Assembly (NCBI RefSeq): GCF_030848805.1
Contig: NC_092364.1
Location: 13,231,650 to 13,295,649 of the forward strand
DNA from: Temnothorax longispinosus
Lineage: Eukaryota > Arthropoda > Insecta > Hymenoptera > Formicidae
Direction of reading: 5' to 3'
DNA: 64,000 nucleotides
Under the pieces are notes generated by a model that saw nothing but the letters and a program-made list of their open reading frames with translations, did no database searches and was not told the DNA's origin. A program made the position numbers and the translations under genes. This document shows, piece after piece, positions 33,560 through 45,210 of the stretch; the stretch's first letter is position 1, and each line of letters starts with the position of its first letter.

Positions 33560-33892
33560 GTATTAATAACTTTAAATCTGAATGTAGGACACATAGATAT
33601 CGAATTCGAGGTATTAATACACGTAGACACCGAAAACTACGGAGCGCACTATGTGGACCTCGTCATCGGAAACGTGGGACACCTAGACATCGAATTCAAC
33701 GTATTATTATACCTGGACACCGAAAACTATAGAGCGCACTATCTGGAACCCGACATCAGCAACCTGGAACACGTGGACATCGAATTCAAGGTATTAATAC
33801 ACCTGGATACCGAAAACTATGAAGCGCACTATGTAAACCTCGTCATCGGCAACCTGGGACACCTAGACATCGAATTCAAGCTTGATTCATAA
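33560..33892 (+). repeat. Copy A right minisatellite arm (inverted)
   Basis: Inverted counterpart of the left arm, about 3.5 units. On the plus strand it reads the same 30-residue repeats and ends with the same FKLDS-stop, followed by the edge sequence AAGAATCGACTTAAAAATTC. The two arms therefore read outward from the centre. Confidence 0.85.
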
Positions 33893-33924
33893 GAATCGAC
33901 TTAAAAATTCCCTAGCGGCAGAAT

Positions 33925-34195
33925 CAAGAGACACGGTAGTGTCTCGCGCCAAGTACACGCGGAGCGAGACCGTGTGATGTGACTCTTTTACGCGACGCGA
34001 CGGGTTGCGAGTACTCGAGATGTTGAGATTCTCGATAACGAGTGAACGGATCAAGTTCTAAGTAGGCTTGATCGATAGCTTGGGGTCCAATTAGGGGGGG
34101 GTTTCTCTTATAATATTCTGCTACGTGTACGTGCCCTACGAGCGGAGATATTGCGACGCAAAGTCCAAATGTGAAAATTTTTTATTAAGATACGT
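33925..34195 (+). repeat. Copy A, second direct repeat
   Basis: Repeats the 31592 segment in the same orientation with a few differences (extra GTGTGATGT, one extra T at TTGAGATTC). After the inserted MITE at 34238-34414 the similarity resumes with CGTCACTTTCACTTTTTCGA. Confidence 0.85.
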
Positions 34196-34237
34196 CGTCG
34201 TCGTCTACGTCGACCGCTCTTTATAACATACATGTAA

Positions 34238-34414
34238 AGGCCTTCACACATAAAATGCCGTAAGGGCGTAAAACGTAAGAGTAAGAAAATTGATCAATCC
34301 TAATCAAGTATTTTCCCCTACTGAAGTTACGAACAGCGCAATACTTGATTGGGATTGGTCAATTTTCTTACCCTTACGTTTTACGTTCTTACGCGATTTT
34401 ATGTGTGAAGGCCT
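34238..34414. mobile_element. AGGCCTTCACAC-family MITE in copy A
   Basis: Same family as 7115-7291; TAA on both sides (34235-34237, 34415-34417). Also in copy B, so its insertion preceded the A/B duplication. Confidence 0.9.
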
Positions 34415-34718
34415 TAACAAACAGAGAACGTCACTTTCACTTTTTCGACACTGGCGGCTAGCGGCGTTAGTATCGCAGTGCAGTGCAGTGCAGTGCAGAT
34501 AGTGCGTTCGTATCCTGTCAGTCAGTTCATCATCTGATCAGTTAACTGCAGTTAACCTATCTCGATCGATCGAGAGACACGGTAGTACGCGCGGAGCGAG
34601 ACCGACCGTGTGACTCTTTATTTTATTACGCGTCGCGAGGTAAGGTGCGACAACGCGCGCATACGCGCGTACGCGAAACGGCAGTAACACCGTAATCGTG
34701 CCGGCGATATACTGAATT

Positions 34719-35022
34719 GAATTGCTTCGTGCTTATCTGGAGATTTCGTATCCCTACATTGGGTGCGTTCAGCCGATACTCTGCTAGCCTAGCAATCGTG
34801 AGCAGTCGCTCGTTTTCGCTCGTTTCCTCTCCTTTGACCCAATGGATTAAAAGGAGAGGAAACGAGCGACTGCTCACGATTGCTAGGCTAGCGGAGTATC
34901 GGCTGAACGCACCCATCGTGTTACCATCGCTGCCGGAAAAGAAGGTTCTCTACGCTTGGCAGAAAGTGACGACTGACACGTTCGATCCCGACTTCGTTGA
35001 TCGCAGAAGAGCTGAACTCGAG
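34719..35022 (+). pseudogene. SNX4: Captured SNX4 PX-domain exon (copy A), split by a palindrome
   Basis: Sorting nexin 4 is a PX-BAR protein of endosomal recycling. The reading frame ELLRAYLEISYPYI is interrupted by a palindromic insertion (34761-34914). It resumes as VLPSLPEKKVLYAWQKV and DPDFVDRRRAELE, ending at a GTACGT donor (35023). This is the SNX4 PX block with PLPEK.....W.K and DPDFVERRR-type motifs. Only about 50 residues are present; flanking SNX4 exons are absent. A near-identical copy is in B, and a shorter piece is repeated at 32053 and 32151. It is a gene fragment carried by the repeat, not a working gene. Confidence 0.8.
34761..34914. mobile_element. Palindromic MITE inside the SNX4 fragment (copy A)
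   Basis: Ends GGGTGCGTTCAGCCGATACT and complement; the inner arms GGAGAGGAAACGAGCGACTG pair as well. Present at the same codon position in copy B (45884-46038). Confidence 0.9.
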
Positions 35023-35140
35023 GTACGTTTCCGATTAGCAATTATAAAAGTATCGTGCGATGAATGTTGTACCCAATTATAACCTCAAATGAAGTTGTGC
35101 ACGTTGCTGAAAGATATATATATATATATCTTGATATATA

Positions 35141-35258
35141 GGCTACGGTCAACGTGATACAAATGCTCTGGAGCGTTCTTCTTCTCCTTCTTTCTTCATT
35201 GAAAGAAAAGAGAAGAGGAATGCTTCGAAGCATTTGTAGTGTCACGTTGACCGTAGCC
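35141..35258. repeat. Hairpin repeat GGCTACGGTCAACGTGA (copy A)
   Basis: Inverted ends GGCTACGGTCAACGTGATAC / GTGTCACGTTGACCGTAGCC, with inner arms ACAAATGCT...AGCATTTGT and TCTTCTC/GAGAAGA. A TA-rich run precedes it. Copy B has two versions. Confidence 0.85.
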
Positions 35259-35292
35259 ATAATATCATATTAATACATTATTTTATTTTTAG

Positions 35293-35370
35293 ACGTAGCT
35301 GTTGATGAAAGAGAATTAGATGGTGACTTAATTTTGGGAGATATAGGTCAAGGATTGCCATTTAAAGCTG
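35293..35370 (+). pseudogene. Captured exon fragment, gene not recognised (copy A)
   Basis: From a good acceptor (TTATTTTTAG) to GTATTA. The 26-codon frame reads VAVDERELDGDLILGDIG and QGLPFKAG. Present in copy B at 46953-47030, with a shorter duplicate at about 46418. Likely from a host gene. Confidence 0.4.
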
Positions 35371-35389
35371 GTATTATTGGAACCACGAG

Positions 35390-35545
35390 AGTCGCGTGGC
35401 AAACGGGAAAAGAAAACCGAGGACAGTAAACCAAGCAGCGGAAAAATATCCCTATTCGACTTTCTCGAGGATAAATTACCTGTACAACCTGAGAGCGTCG
35501 AAACAACTAATTTGTCTCAAAACAGCTACATACAAATTAATAAAA
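35390..35545 (+). pseudogene. Captured TDRD3-like exon (copy A)
   Basis: The frame contains RGKREKKTEDSKPSSGKIS, then LFDFLEDKLP, and ends before a GTAAGC donor. TDRD3, a Tudor-domain adaptor bound to topoisomerase 3 beta, has an LFDFLE-type motif after a basic low-complexity region, hence the tentative assignment. Tudor and OB-fold parts are absent. Copy B carries the same exon at 47051-47206. Confidence 0.45.
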
Positions 35546-35578
35546 GTAAGCAAGATCGTTTTGAATCAAGAGGATTTG

Positions 35579-35579
<1 letters not shown>

Positions 35580-35655
<76 letters not shown>
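35580..35655. repeat. (TA)n microsatellite, copy A
   Basis: About 37 TA units, followed by degenerate ATATAGAGACAT repeats to 35800. Shorter in copy B (47245-47304). Confidence 0.95.
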
Positions 35656-35657
<2 letters not shown>

Positions 35658-36474
35658 ATTATATAGAGACATTTTATATATAGAGATTATATAGAGACAA
35701 AGATTATAAGAGATACAAATTTTTTATTAATTATATAGAGACATTATTATATATAGATATTATACAGAGACATTATATAGAGATTATATAGAGACAAAGA
35801 TTAAATCCTGTTGCTCTCAACGTCTGCCTCTGCCTCGTCTACCCCAATGGTAATTGGGTGATGACAATTTATATAAGAAGGCCATGAACCTTTCTTCTTG
35901 GCGTCGTATCCCCGCGGCTCTGCCTCTTGGTCTGCGAACTGTAAAATAATAAAATTGTATAAGAAATTTTATAAATTAAATACATATAATATGAATTAAA
36001 TTTTTTATATATTGTAATTATGTGAAATTATGTGAAATATATATTGAAAAGACAGTACTTACCATTTGTACTTTCGCGATTTCTCTCACAATCAGTATGA
36101 AACGGTGGTTTCGTTGGCTCCTGCCTCTTTTCAGAGGACAATACGGCCAGTATTTGCCACTGTTTGTTATACAAAGTCTGGAATGAAATCGGCGACGATG
36201 GCGGGTAAAGTGTTTAAAAGCGTGGAATACCCTTATAGGGTAGAGAGCCTTTCAGACTATATTCGGAAACTTCACTCTGGCCTAGTTTATATTGATCACT
36301 TGATACGCGTATTAAATAGTAAATAACTAGTAAATTAGTTTGATTATTGGTTTGATACGCGTATCAAGAGATCGGTGTAAACTAGGTCATTCGAATACAC
36401 ACCAGCGTCGTTCTGTCCTTGTTCAATTTTTAGTAACAAGATAAAGCGATGCGGTGTGCACTCGAATATAGTTT

Positions 36475-36699
36475 TTGAATGCAGCCCTAAAGGCTCTATC
36501 TATACACGCCGATAACGTCGCCGCCGATCATGTCACCATCGATCACGTTGCTGTCGATCACGTCGCCTATCACGTCGTCGTTGATTACATTATTCGTGGT
36601 TGTTGCGTTCCGCGTACGCGTTACCGGTTCCTACGCTTTGTTGACAAATACATTGTGGGATTAATAGCAGAGAAGAATTCTCTCTGTTGTTATTATTAA
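36475..36699 (+). other. Conserved 74-codon frame of unknown meaning (copy A)
   Basis: Identical in length in copy B (48049-48273). Contains a 15-bp tandem repeat giving ADHVTIDHVAVDHVAYHVVV. Alternating GATCACGT-like units could equally be simple noncoding repeat. Further right, 36836 opens MCRERTFWIEFDDGK, intact in A but frameshifted in B. Confidence 0.25.
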
Positions 36700-37870
36700 T
36701 AGTATTTCGTCGTTGTTCGGGTGGCTCATAAGCTATTTCGCAAATAGCTTACAATCTCATCATATCTGTGAGTGAAGGTTATATTGTCGATATATTGCGA
36801 TATCTCTGAGACAATATCTTCATTATACAAGTATGTGTAGAGAAAGGACATTTTGGATTGAATTTGATGATGGAAAAATTATAGAAAATAAACGATGGCC
36901 TACAGGTGCTAAAGGTATTTATATATTATTTTTGGAAAAAGTTGGTAAGAAATAATTTATACAAGCAACGTAATATACATGCATATTTTACATAAAAGCA
37001 ATGTCCGGCAAAGTGTATATATATATATATTTACAACTTCAGACACATTTCTTTATAAGGTGTAATTTTTTTCTGTTAAGATTAAGATGCGTAACACTAC
37101 AAAAAGGCGTGATATCCGTACAAAATTACCTTTTTAAAAAAAAAGGTAAAAAAATGCGCCAAGTACACGCATAGTAGTACATATGTATTATGTTGTTACC
37201 TCGAAAAAAACAAAGTGGTAGTATTATACCTCGAAATAACACTCTGTACATACTGTTTATACAATGCGTAATACTACAAAAAGGCGTGATATCAGTACAA
37301 AATTACCTTTTTTAAAAAAAAGGTAAAGAAAGGCGCCAAGTACACGCATAGTAGTGTATATGTTGTTACCTCGAAAAAAAAAAAACAGTGGTAGTATTAT
37401 ACCTTAAAAAAATATAAGTAACAAGTGGTAGACGAAATCTTTGTATCTTGAAAAATCTCGAAAAAAACCTAAACAGTAGTATCTTTACCTCGAAAAAAAA
37501 CAAAGTAGTAGTATTATACCTCGAAAAAACCTAAGTAACAAGTGGTGGACGTAATCTTTGTATCTCCAAAAATCTTGAAAAAACCTAAACAGTAGTATCT
37601 TCACCTCGAAAAAAAACAAAGTAGTAGTATTATACCTCGAAAAAACCTAAGTAACAAGTGGTGGACGTAATCTTTGTATCTCCAAAAATCTCGAAAAAAC
37701 CTAAGCAGTATTATTTTTATTTCCAAAAAATTATTACTCAAGTGATACACATCACAAAATTACGTTACCTTATCAAAAAATGAGTCGCGCTTCAAGTGAT
37801 CTATTATTACAATTACAAAAAAAAAAATGATATCTCTTTTTAAATTACAGCGCCAATTACAGAGAACATA

Positions 37871-38091
37871 CACTGAGAAAAAAAATTTGTCAATCCCAAG
37901 AAATATTTAGTCCGATACGTTCAACTAACCATTTTAGTTAGTTAACTAAACATTAGTTGAATTAATTAATTCTTGATTAAAAAAACGAAATAAATTGTTG
38001 AAACAACTAATATTTAGTTAACTAATTAAAATGTTTAGTTGAACGTATCGAACTAAATATTTCTTGGGATTAACAATTTTTTTTCTCAGTG
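37871..38091. mobile_element. CACTGAGAAAAA MITE, left arm of foldback A
   Basis: Ends CACTGAGAAAAAAAATTTGT with TA on both sides. The inner arms GATACGTTCAACTAA pair. The mirrored partner is at 38971-39191. Confidence 0.85.
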
Positions 38092-38410
38092 TATTTTTCG
38101 AGATACAAAGATTACGTCTACCACTTGTTACTTAGGTTTTTTCGAGGTATAATATTACTACTGCTTTTCTTCGATTAGAATAAAAAATTGAATCATGAAG
38201 AATTACACAGAGGTAACAGTACAAAATACAAATATTTTATTAAAATATTTAAACCCAACAAGGGAATACAAGGTATTTAAATACAAAGTTCATATATGTA
38301 TTTTAAAAGATTTAATCGCATCCCAAAGAATTACAGAGGTAACAGTACAAAAAATAAAAATATTTTATTAAAATACATAAATTTTTCTTGTCAAAAAACT
38401 TGGCGCTGCT

Positions 38411-38441
<31 letters not shown>

Positions 38442-38562
38442 CCTTTTACAAATGTAGATATTACTTATTCTATACTTATTCTATACTTAATTCTAATCGC
38501 TTTAAAAATCTAAACTTATCCTAACTTATCCTATACTTAGTAATAAACCGCATTATTCACCG

Positions 38563-38596
<34 letters not shown>

Positions 38597-38970
38597 CGCC
38601 CACACCCACTCGCTCGCACATACACACCAGGTTGACCTAATTTTGAGGTCTAGCAGCGCCAAGTTTTTTGACAAGAAAAATTTATGTATTTTAATAAAAT
38701 ATTTTTATTTTTTGTACTGTTACCTCTGTAATTCTTTGGGATGCGATTAAATCTTTTAAAATACATATATGAACTTTGTATTTAAATACCTTGTATTCCC
38801 TTGTTGGGTTTAAATATTTTAATAAAATATTTGTATTTTGTACTGTTACCTCTGTGTAATTCTTCATGATTCAATTTTTTATTCTAATCGAAGAAAAGCA
38901 GTAGTAATATTATACCTCGAAAAAACCTAAGTAACAAGTGGTAGACGTAATCTTTGTATCTCGAAAAATA

Positions 38971-39191
38971 CACTGAGAAAAAAAATTGTTAATCCCAAGA
39001 AATATTTAGTTCGATACGTTCAACTAAACATTTTAATTAGTTAACTAAATATTAGTTGTTTCAACAATTTATTTCGTTTTTTTAATCAAGAATTAATTAA
39101 TTCAACTAATGTTTAGTTAACTAACTAAAATGGTTAGTTGAACGTATCGGACTAAATATTTCTTGGGATTGACAAATTTTTTTTCTCAGTG
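38971..39191. mobile_element. CACTGAGAAAAA MITE, right arm of foldback A
   Basis: Mirror image of 37871-38091, so the insertion predates the inverted duplication that made the foldback. Confidence 0.85.
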
Positions 39192-39984
39192 TATGTTCTC
39201 TGTAATTGGCGCTGTAATTTAAAAAGAGATATCATTTTTTTTTTTGTAATTGTAATAATAGATCACTTGAAGCGCGACTCATTTTTTGATAAGGTAACGT
39301 AATTTTGTGATGTGTATCACTTGAGTAATAATTTTTTGGAAATAAAAATAATACTGCTTAGGTTTTTTCGAGATTTTTGGAGATACAAAGATTACGTCCA
39401 CCACTTGTTACTTAGGTTTTTTCGAGGTATAATACTACTACTTTGTTTTTTTTCGAGGTAACATATACCGAAAAATCTGATGAGAGACCTCATGACTTTA
39501 TTAAACACTTAAAGCAAGAAGTTGCGAAATAGGCATGTGTTCTCGATGACGTGAGTGCAAACATATATTGCCACTTTAAAATTATGGCGACATTTGGATG
39601 ATAATGAAACGTATTATATTTTGGATAATATTATAATCATTTTTTCGTATATTTCTAATAATACATACAATTTGATATAATACATTTGATCGAACTAGAA
39701 AACCACAATATACAAGTTTTCTACATTTTATTATTTTTTTTTCAGTATTGTGCAGACTTTTGCCGGGATGGAAGATATGGACATATTTGTAATGCTTTAA
39801 TGAATAATGATACTATTTGGTGGAAAGTATTCTGTACATGGTCAAACAAATACATTCGATCGAACTAGAAAACCACAATATACAGTCAGATAATTAACTT
39901 TTAGAATATCTATATTGCTCTGCATCTCCTATTATAGTATCGTGCGCAAATACTTAACCATAATGGTCAATAAATCGGAACTCT

Positions 39985-41460
39985 ATGGTTTACAAATACC
40001 AACTGAAAAGTTTTCTTCTCACTGTTACAAAACATGCAAAGGGCGAAGTCTTAGAATATGTATTAAAAAATTTAATGGAAATAAAGCCAAGGTAAGGATT
40101 TCTTAAAGGATTTCAGTTTATATTATATTATATTTATTGTTAACTTCAGCTACATAGCCAAGAAGTAGACGATTTCAGTTTATATATTATGGAACATAGT
40201 TTATCCAGTTTTATATACGCAAGTTCATATACATAGTTTACGAAAACAAAGCTTCCTCTAGAAAGAGGCAAAAAATAATAAAAATAAAAAACATAATTTA
40301 TTTCAATCCATATAGAAAATCGATATTTAAAAATATAAGAAAAGAGAAATATAAGAAAATTTATTATTAAAGTTATTCTATCAGTATTTAAATTTGTTCC
40401 AGAAATTTAACATTAGCTTTTTAGTGAGTTATAATATTTTTATATAACATAGTATGTAAAGTGTTGTGTATTGATTGTTATTTATATTACTGTTTGTATA
40501 TTACTGTAGGTTGCTACATTCTATTTAAAGAAGAAGATAAAGTGCATAAAAATTCTTGTATAATACCGTAGTGTACTACGCAACTGGTTTGCGATCAACG
40601 AAGTCGAATATGCTTTTATCGCTTTTAGAACAAATTATTGAGCTATACAGTATTTAGTGATACTGTGTGTACAATGAACGGAATTACAATATTTGAAAAT
40701 CGTGGTACAAGGTGATTATCACACCGCAAAATGTCGAACAACGAATCGATTCATTTATGGACTCTATGTTTGTAAGTATAATAAGATTTTGTATAACATG
40801 CAATATGTCTTTTTCTTTATTTTTTACGCAATATTCTAATATGATCATATTAATGAATATATCACTCCAATTATTATGTGACGTAGTAACTGGAGTATAT
40901 TTCTATTAAAATATCGTTAACATCACTATAACAACATTTCAGGATCACATATCTACTATACCAGAAGAGCAAATTTGACAACTACAAGGAAAGTCTAATT
41001 TCATCACGTTTGGAGAAACGATAACTAATCAATGTTCTTTATATTAGGAAGAAATTGAAGTCAAGAATATAATTTCAATCGAGTTAATATTGAAGTACCT
41101 TACTTAAGAACGATAACGCGGCAACAATTACTGAAATTCTTTGAGGTAATCACTTATTTTTATATGCGGAATATATCATTTAACTGAAAAGAAAAAGGTT
41201 TTATAGTGAAAAGCAAATAGAAAATATGATTCTTTTCATGACGTACAATTTTTGAGAAAAGTGATTTTGATAGAGAGAGATAATAAATTAATAATATTTT
41301 TATTAATTTATCCATATAATCTCCAATAGGAAAATATACGTAGCAATCCTCGACGTAAGTTGTCGGTACATGTGATGTCTACGGCTATGTCAATGGAAAG
41401 GAATTTGCCTGATACACCTAGAAGAATTACCGTTGTGTCATCTGATAATGAAATGAAGTA
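39985..41460 (+). pseudogene. IDE: Insulin-degrading enzyme (M16 metalloprotease) fragment, decayed
   Basis: Plus-strand remnants match the C-terminal half of IDE. Order: a possible YGLQI...LTVT segment near 40000; YYATGLRSTKSNMLLSLLEQ (about 40565); YLKIVVQGDYH; QRIDSFMDSM to donor 40771; DHISTIPEEQ from 40943; DNYKESLISSRLEK; YNFNRVNIEVPYLRT to donor near 41143; and RRKLSVHVMST in the last exon (about 41330-41460). Frame breaks occur near 40650, 40725 and 40972, and the Trp of the conserved YW-E motif is TAG at 41045-41047. The zinc-binding N-terminal half and the extreme C-terminus are absent. It lies between composite copies A and B. Confidence 0.82.
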
Positions 41461-42217
41461 ATTTGACGATTTAATGTCATTTAAGTTAAGTCAAAGTTTA
41501 TATATCCTTTACTAAAACCGTTCGACCAAAATTTTGTAAAAAAGGATATAAGATGTTCTTCTAAGATGTAAGAAGAAATGATACAATAATAGTTTTAGAT
41601 TGTTATGTATTTCGTTATTTCTTCAAAGAGAAGCTATAGCTTTTAATTCTTTTCTTTCTTTCTCTCTCTTTAAATATTACAATATTTTTCTGTATCAAAT
41701 CTTGTTTACGGGTAAAACAATAAAATAATTTTTACTTTCTGTGAAATTGGAATTATTGTACATTAGATAAGTGAGTAATAATGTATAATATATTATACAC
41801 ATTAAAATACCGCGTGATACATGTAGAGAGTCATCTTTGTAATATAAACTATAATATCATCGTTTGTTATATCATTATCTTTGTTTTATCTCTTCGTTAT
41901 ATTAATATTTTTTAATAGTTTATTATCTTTGTATAAAATGTCATAATTTAACCATTTGATGTTATATAACTTGTAAATTGCACAATAAAGATATTGCGCG
42001 ATATCAAATAACCTTATAATAACTTTATTCACATTTGAGATAGCCAGAAGGAATATAACTCTTAAATATAATAAAATTGTGCTACGTCCCTCATATTTGA
42101 ACAAATACATAAGTTATTAACATATGTATACAAATGTATAATACCTCACTTTATTAATTATACATATTACACTACTAAATCGAATTTAAATTGCTGTTGT
42201 ATGTGAAAGTATTATAT
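41461..42217. other. No gene seen
   Basis: AT-rich DNA following the IDE fragment up to the boundary of composite copy B. Confidence 0.5.
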
Positions 42218-42830
42218 ATCAAGAGACACGGTAGTGTCTCGCGCCAAGTACACGCGGAGCGAGACCGACCGTGACTCTTTTACGCGACGCGACGGGTTGC
42301 GAGTACCCGAGATGTTGAGATCTCGATAACGAGTGAACGGATCAAGTTCTAAGTAGGCTTGATCGATAGCTTGGGGTCCAATTAGGGGGGGTTTCTCTCA
42401 TAATATTCCGCTACGTGCCCTACGAGCGGAGATATTGCGACGCAAAGTCCAAATGGGAAAATTTATTTTTAAGATACTCCTAACGCCGATCTTGTATGAT
42501 GACGTCATAATCAGAAACGTCACTTTCACTTTTTCGACGCTGGCGGCGCAGGTATCGCCAGTTTCGATATCGCGCGCGTATTTCGAAATTAGGTCGATAG
42601 ACTTATCGGTCAGGAGGAAGATTTCTATTTAGGTAAATTAGGTAATATATAAATAATATATATTGAGTCAACGGAAAAGAAGGTTCTCTACGCTTGGCAG
42701 AAAGTGCCGCTAGGGAATTTTTAAGTCGATTCTTATGAATCAAGCTTGATATAATATATATGAAGTCAACGGAAAAGAAGGTTCTCTACGCTTGGCAGAA
42801 AGTGCCGCTAGGAAATTTTTAAGTCGATTC

Positions 42831-44609
42831 TTATGAATCAAGCTTGAATTCGATGTCTAGGTATCCCAGGTTGTCGATGACGAGGTCCAGATAGTGCGCT
42901 TCATAGTTTTCGGTGTCCAGGTGTAATAATACGTTGAATTCGATGTCTACGTGTCCCAGGTTGCCGATGACGAGGTCCACATAGTGCGCTCCGTAGTTTT
43001 CGGTGTCTACGTGTATTAATACCTTGAATTCGATGTCCACGTGTCCCAGGTTGCCGATGACGGGATCCAGATAGTGCGCTTCATAGTTTTTGGTGTCCAT
43101 GTGTAATCGTTCGTTGAATTCGATGTCTAGGTGTCCCAGATTGCCGATGACGAGGTCCACATAGTGCGCTCCGTAGTTTTTGGTGTCTACGTGTATTAAT
43201 ATCTTGAATTCGATGTCCACGTGTCCCAGGTTGCCGATGACGGGATCCAGATAGTGCGCTTCATAGTTTTCGGTGTCCAGGTGTAATCGTACGTTGAATT
43301 CGATGTCTAGGTGTCCCAGCTTGCCGATGACAAGGTCCATATAGTGCGCTCTGTAGTTTTCGGTGTCTACGTGTATTAATATCTTGAATTCGATGTCCAC
43401 GTGTCCCAGGTTGCCGATGACGGGATCCAGATAGTGCGCTTCATAGCTTTCGGTGTCCAGGTGTAATCGTACGTTGAATTCGATGTCTAGATGTCCCAGG
43501 TTGCCAATGACAAGGTCCACATAGTGCGCTCCGTAGTTTTCGGTGTCTACGTGTATTAATACTTTGAATTCGATGTCCACGTGTCCCAGGTTGCCGATGA
43601 CGGGATCCAGATAGTGCGCTTCATAGTTTTCGGTGTCCAGGTGTAATCGTACGTTGAATTCGATGTCTAGGTGTCCCAGGTTGCCGATGACAAGGTCCAC
43701 ATAGTGCGCTCTGTAGTTTTCGGTGTTTACGTGTATTAATACCTTGAATTCGATGTCCACGTGTCCCAGGTTGCCGATGACGGGATCCAGATAGTGCGCT
43801 TCATAGTTTTCGGTGTCCATGTGTAATCGTACGTTGAATTCAATGTCTAGGTGTCCCAGGTTGCCGATGACGAGGTCCACATAGTGCGCTCCGTAGTTTT
43901 CGGTGTCTACGTGTATTAATATCTTGAATTCGATGTCCACGTGTCCCAGGTTGCCGATGACGGGATCCAGATAGTGCGCTTCATAGCTTTCGGTGTCCAG
44001 GTGTAATCGTACGTTGAATTCGATGTCTAGATGTCCCAAGTTGCCAATGACAAGGTCCACATAGTGCGCTCCGTAGTTTTCGGTGTCTACGTGTATTAAT
44101 ACTTTGAATTCGATGTCCACGTGTCCCAGGTTGCCGATGACGGGATCCAGATAGTGCGCTTCACAGTTTTCGGTGTCCAGGTGTAATCGTACGTTGAATT
44201 CGATGTCTACGTGTCCCAGGTTGCCGATGACGAGGTCCACATAGTGCGCTCCGTAGTTTTCGGTGTCTACGTGTATTAATACCTTGAATTCGATGTCCAC
44301 GTGTCCCAGGTTGCCGATGACAATATCCAGATAGTGCGCTTCATAGTTTTCGGTGTCCAGGTGTAATCGTACGTTGAATTCGATGTCTAAGTGTCCCAGG
44401 TTGCCGATGACGAGATCCACATAGTGCGCTCCAGTGTCGGTGTCTACGTGCATTAATATCTTGAAATTGATGTCTAGGTGTCTCAGGTTGTTGATGACGA
44501 GGTCCACATAGTGCGCTTTGTAGTTTTGGTGTCTAGGTGTATTAATAACTTTAAATCTGAATGTAGGACACATAGATATCGAATTCGAGGTATTAATACA
44601 CGTAGACAC
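42831..44609 (-). repeat. Copy B left minisatellite arm with a 592-codon open frame
   Basis: About 19-20 units of 90 bp in a strict 180-bp higher-order pattern. The minus-strand frame is uninterrupted from 44609 to the FKLDS-stop at 42831, encoding 30-residue repeats (VIGNLGHVDIEFKVLIHV, DTENYGAHYVD). Variable positions are mostly hydrophobic exchanges (L/V/I/M). The multiple-of-three period alone can keep such a frame open, so coding status is unproven. Confidence 0.85.
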
Positions 44610-44871
44610 CGAAAACTACGGAGCGCACTATGTGGACCTCGTCATCGGAAACGTGGGACACATAGACATCGAATTCAACGTATTATTATACCTGGACACC
44701 GAAAACTATAGAGCGCACTATCTGGAACCCGACATCAGCAACCTGGAACACGTGGACATCGAATTCAAGGTATTAATACACCTGGATACCGAAAACTATG
44801 AAGCGCACTATGTAAACCTCGTCATCGGCAACCTGGGACACCTAGACATCGAATTCAAGCTTGATTCATAA
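44578..44871 (+). repeat. Copy B right minisatellite arm (inverted)
   Basis: Inverted counterpart, reading LVIGNVGHIDIEFNVLLYL and ending FKLDS-stop on the plus strand, as in copy A. Confidence 0.85.
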
Positions 44872-44903
44872 GAATCGACTTAAAAATTCCCTAGCGGCAG
44901 AAT

Positions 44904-45180
44904 CAAGAGACACGGTAGTGTCTCGCGCCAAGTACACGCGGAGCGAGACCGTGTGATGTGACTCTTTTACGCGACGCGACGGGTTGCGAGTACTCGAGAT
45001 GTTGAGATTCTCGATAACGAGTGAACGGATCAAGTTCTAAGTAGGCTTGATCGATAGCTTGGGGTCCAATTAGGGGGGGGTTTCTCTTATAATATTCTGC
45101 TACGTGCCCTACGAGCGGAGATATTGCGACGCAAAGTCCAAATGTGAAAATTTTTTATTAAGATACGTCGTCGTCGTTTA
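44904..45180 (+). repeat. Copy B, second direct repeat
   Basis: Direct-orientation repeat of the 42218 segment with the same diagnostic differences as 33925-34195 (GTGTGATGT, TTGAGATTC). Confidence 0.85.
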
Positions 45181-45210
45181 CGTCGACCGCTCTTTATAAC
45201 ATACATGTAA

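Larger units (their letters stand above)
31592..39470 (+). mobile_element. Composite repeat, copy A (about 7.9 kb)
   Basis: Near-identical over most of its length to copy B (42218-51196). Order: direct repeat, 98-bp doublet, inverted minisatellite arms, second direct repeat, AGGCCTTCACAC MITE, SNX4 exon fragment split by a palindrome, hairpin, TDRD3-like exon, TA tract, unique conserved segment, foldback. The left border is ATCAAGAGACACGG in A, B and the inverted partial copy at 935-1127. The right border is less clear and differs between copies. No transposase, reverse transcriptase or integrase was found, so it is either a nonautonomous mobile composite or a duplicated segment. Confidence 0.75.
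37140..39470. repeat. Giant foldback in copy A
   Basis: The left arm (about 37140-38560) and right arm (about 38640-39470) are inverted copies around a centre with CA and GA microsatellites. Arm units of roughly 115 bp (CCTCGAAAAAACCTAAGTAA, GTAATCTTTGTATCTC) are tandemly repeated, as in Drosophila FB elements. A CACTGAGAAAAA MITE is embedded in each arm (37871-38091, 38971-39191). The motif GCGCCAAGTACACGC at 37156 and 37333 also occurs in the terminal direct repeats. Confidence 0.85.

Noticed and set aside
31592..34195. LTR retrotransposon interpretation of the direct repeats
   Set aside because: No gag, protease, reverse transcriptase or integrase frames; the interior is an inverted minisatellite.
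35800..36090. Minus-strand exon-like segments with RGRGRR or GYDAKKKGSW
   Set aside because: Splice-like borders exist in both composite copies, but the frame is ambiguous and no gene could be recognised.
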